A stretch of 6,483 nucleotides of DNA from an uncultured bacterium. Lineage in GTDB: Bacteria; Bacillota; Clostridia; Oscillospirales; Oscillospiraceae. The stretch covers positions 1 through 6,483 of the forward strand of contig CAJMQR010000067.1 of the NCBI GenBank assembly GCA_905215665.1, given 5' to 3'. The notes under the pieces are model-generated. The model was given only the letters and a program-made list of their open reading frames with translations, ran no database searches and was not told where the DNA came from. This document shows positions 5,801-6,483 of this stretch, in pieces; positions within the stretch are counted from its first letter, which is position 1; every line of letters starts with the position of its first letter. A program made the translations under genes and the position numbers.

Positions 5801-5918
5801 TGGCAAAGAACACTGGCGAAGGCTCCTTTCTCCGCGCGGGAGAGCTGCAAAAAAAACAAAGCACGGTGCGCAATCTGTTGGCTAACTCTGGAATGAAATT
5901 GTGATTTGGAGGTATTCT
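5801..5918 (+). other. Long 5' leader with hairpin potential, unassigned
   Basis: The leader contains a hairpin TCTCC/GGAGA (5829-5833/5839-5843) with a GCGCG loop, and a competing outer pairing GGCTC/GAGCT (5821-5825/5842-5846, one G-U). An A8 tract follows (5849-5856), then the odd palindrome GCACGGTGC (5861-5869). It ends with GGAGG (5908-5912) 6 nt before the ATG. The length is more than a simple ribosome binding site needs, but it does not match the conserved cores of the c-di-GMP, glycine, ZTP or SAM riboswitches as I know them. It may only be an ordinary untranslated region. Confidence 0.4.
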
Positions 5919-6483
5919 ATGAAAGCAACACAAAAACCGCACAGACTGCTGAGTATGCTGCTCTGCCTTGTACTGCTGCTGGGCCTGCTCCCTGTTACGG
6001 CCTTTGCAGAGGGCGGAGATGTGGCCATCGACGCAACGAATTTCGAGGACGAAGCGTTCAGAGCCTATGTCGAGGAAAACTTCGACGCAGATAAGAACGG
6101 TTCTCTGAGCACCGCAGAGCTTGCGGCTGCAACGATCATCGATGTGACTGCGAAGGGAATTCTTTCTCTGAAGGGTGTTGAGTTCTTTACGGAACTTACA
6201 CATCTGTATTGCAACAGCAATCAGCTTGCCACGCTGGATGTGAGCAAGAATCTGAAGCTCACAGAACTGAACTGTATGTCCAACCGGCTTACCTCGCTGG
6301 ATCTGAGCAGCAACACGGCGCTTACGACCCTGTACTGCGGCAGCAACCGTTATCCCATTTCGGTCTCCAGCACGAGCTGCAGCTTTGACCTTTCCACCCT
6401 CCCCGGCAGCTTTGATCTGAGCAGGGCCAGATTCTTGAGCGGTATGATGAATGTAGACACATCTACCAATACGCTGAGCTTGT
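5919..6483 (+). CDS. Exported leucine-rich-repeat protein with EF-hand-like loop (partial, N-terminal 188 residues)
   Basis: The reading frame is open to the window end, so the C-terminus and any cell-wall anchor are not seen. A signal peptide is clear: basic MKATQKPHR, a leucine-rich core (10-25) and a likely cleavage after AFA at 28-30. Residues 40-90 form an N-terminal cap containing D56-A-D58-K-N60-G-S-L-S-T-A-E67, a textbook 12-residue calcium-binding EF-hand loop. From about 93 come 21-residue leucine-rich repeats of the form LTxLxCxSNxLxxLDxSxNxx (starting near 93, 114 and 135), each with a cysteine or similar residue in the LxC position; from about 145 the repeat pattern fades. Such internalin/BspA-like surface proteins of gut Clostridia are thought to mediate binding to host or other surface molecules, but the ligand is unknown. 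The ATG is supported by GGAGG 6 nt upstream and by the promoter at 5766-5794. Confidence 0.88.
   Translation, partial: MKATQKPHRLLSMLLCLVLLLGLLPVTAFAEGGDVAIDATNFEDEAFRAYVEENFDADKNGSLSTAELAAATIIDVTAKGILSLKGVEFFTELTHLYCNSNQLATLDVSKNLKLTELNCMSNRLTSLDLSSNTALTTLYCGSNRYPISVSSTSCSFDLSTLPGSFDLSRARFLSGMMNVDTSTNTLSL

Noticed and set aside
5795..5918. Known riboswitch in the surface-protein leader (glycine, ZTP or c-di-GMP, suggested by ACTGGCGA and GGCAAAG)
   Set aside because: Only short pieces match. The second conserved halves, such as the ACGCAAAGCC segment of c-di-GMP-I and the CCGCCTGGGC segment of ZTP, are absent.
5694..6203. Minus-strand frame of 169 codons over the leader and start of the surface protein
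   Set aside because: It is antisense to a gene with promoter, ribosome binding site and signal peptide. No motif supports the minus-strand product.
1..6483. CRISPR array, insertion sequence, prophage or defence island
   Set aside because: There are no regularly spaced repeats, transposase or integrase motifs, or phage genes. The gene content is housekeeping plus one surface protein.

Overview
The window looks like chromosome from a moderately GC-rich, low-motility-type gut Firmicute of class Clostridia, probably an Oscillospiraceae/Ruminococcaceae relative. This rests on the tepA-to-ftsK/spoIIIE gene order known from Firmicutes, strong GGAGG-type ribosome binding sites, a TSCPD-domain (TIGR03905-type) protein, an ECF transporter S component, and an exported leucine-rich-repeat protein of the kind common in gut Clostridia. 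The genus cannot be told from the sequence. I see no CRISPR array, insertion sequence, integrase, tRNA or rRNA.

Layout. Bases 1-99 hold the last 32 codons of a plus-strand gene, most likely ribulose-phosphate 3-epimerase. A perfect 21-bp inverted repeat (107-152) follows and can terminate transcription from both sides. From 170 to 5149 everything lies on the minus strand. In transcription order it reads: tepA (ClpP-like serine protease), a possible 36-residue cysteine-containing ORF, a UppP/BacA-family membrane protein, ftsK/spoIIIE DNA translocase, and an ECF S component. Spacings are short (1 nt, 27 nt and 92 nt after the small ORF, the UppP-like gene and ftsK). An extended -10 promoter just after tepA could start a separate transcript for the last four.

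A 274-bp divergent intergenic region (5150-5423) follows. It holds three adjacent hairpins and then a near-consensus promoter for a plus-strand 86-residue TSCPD-domain protein (5424-5684). A second near-consensus promoter (5766-5794) and a leader of about 120 nt precede a plus-strand gene (5919 to the window end). That gene encodes a secreted protein with a signal peptide, an EF-hand-like loop and leucine-rich repeats, cut off by the window edge.

The points most worth a second look are the UppP homologue, which lacks several residues that are invariant in active UppP; the tiny cysteine ORF that ends one base before its start codon, in the slot where Bacillus has ylzJ; and the hairpin cluster upstream of tepA. 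No complete new defence or mobile system is evident. Most of the window is ordinary housekeeping sequence.
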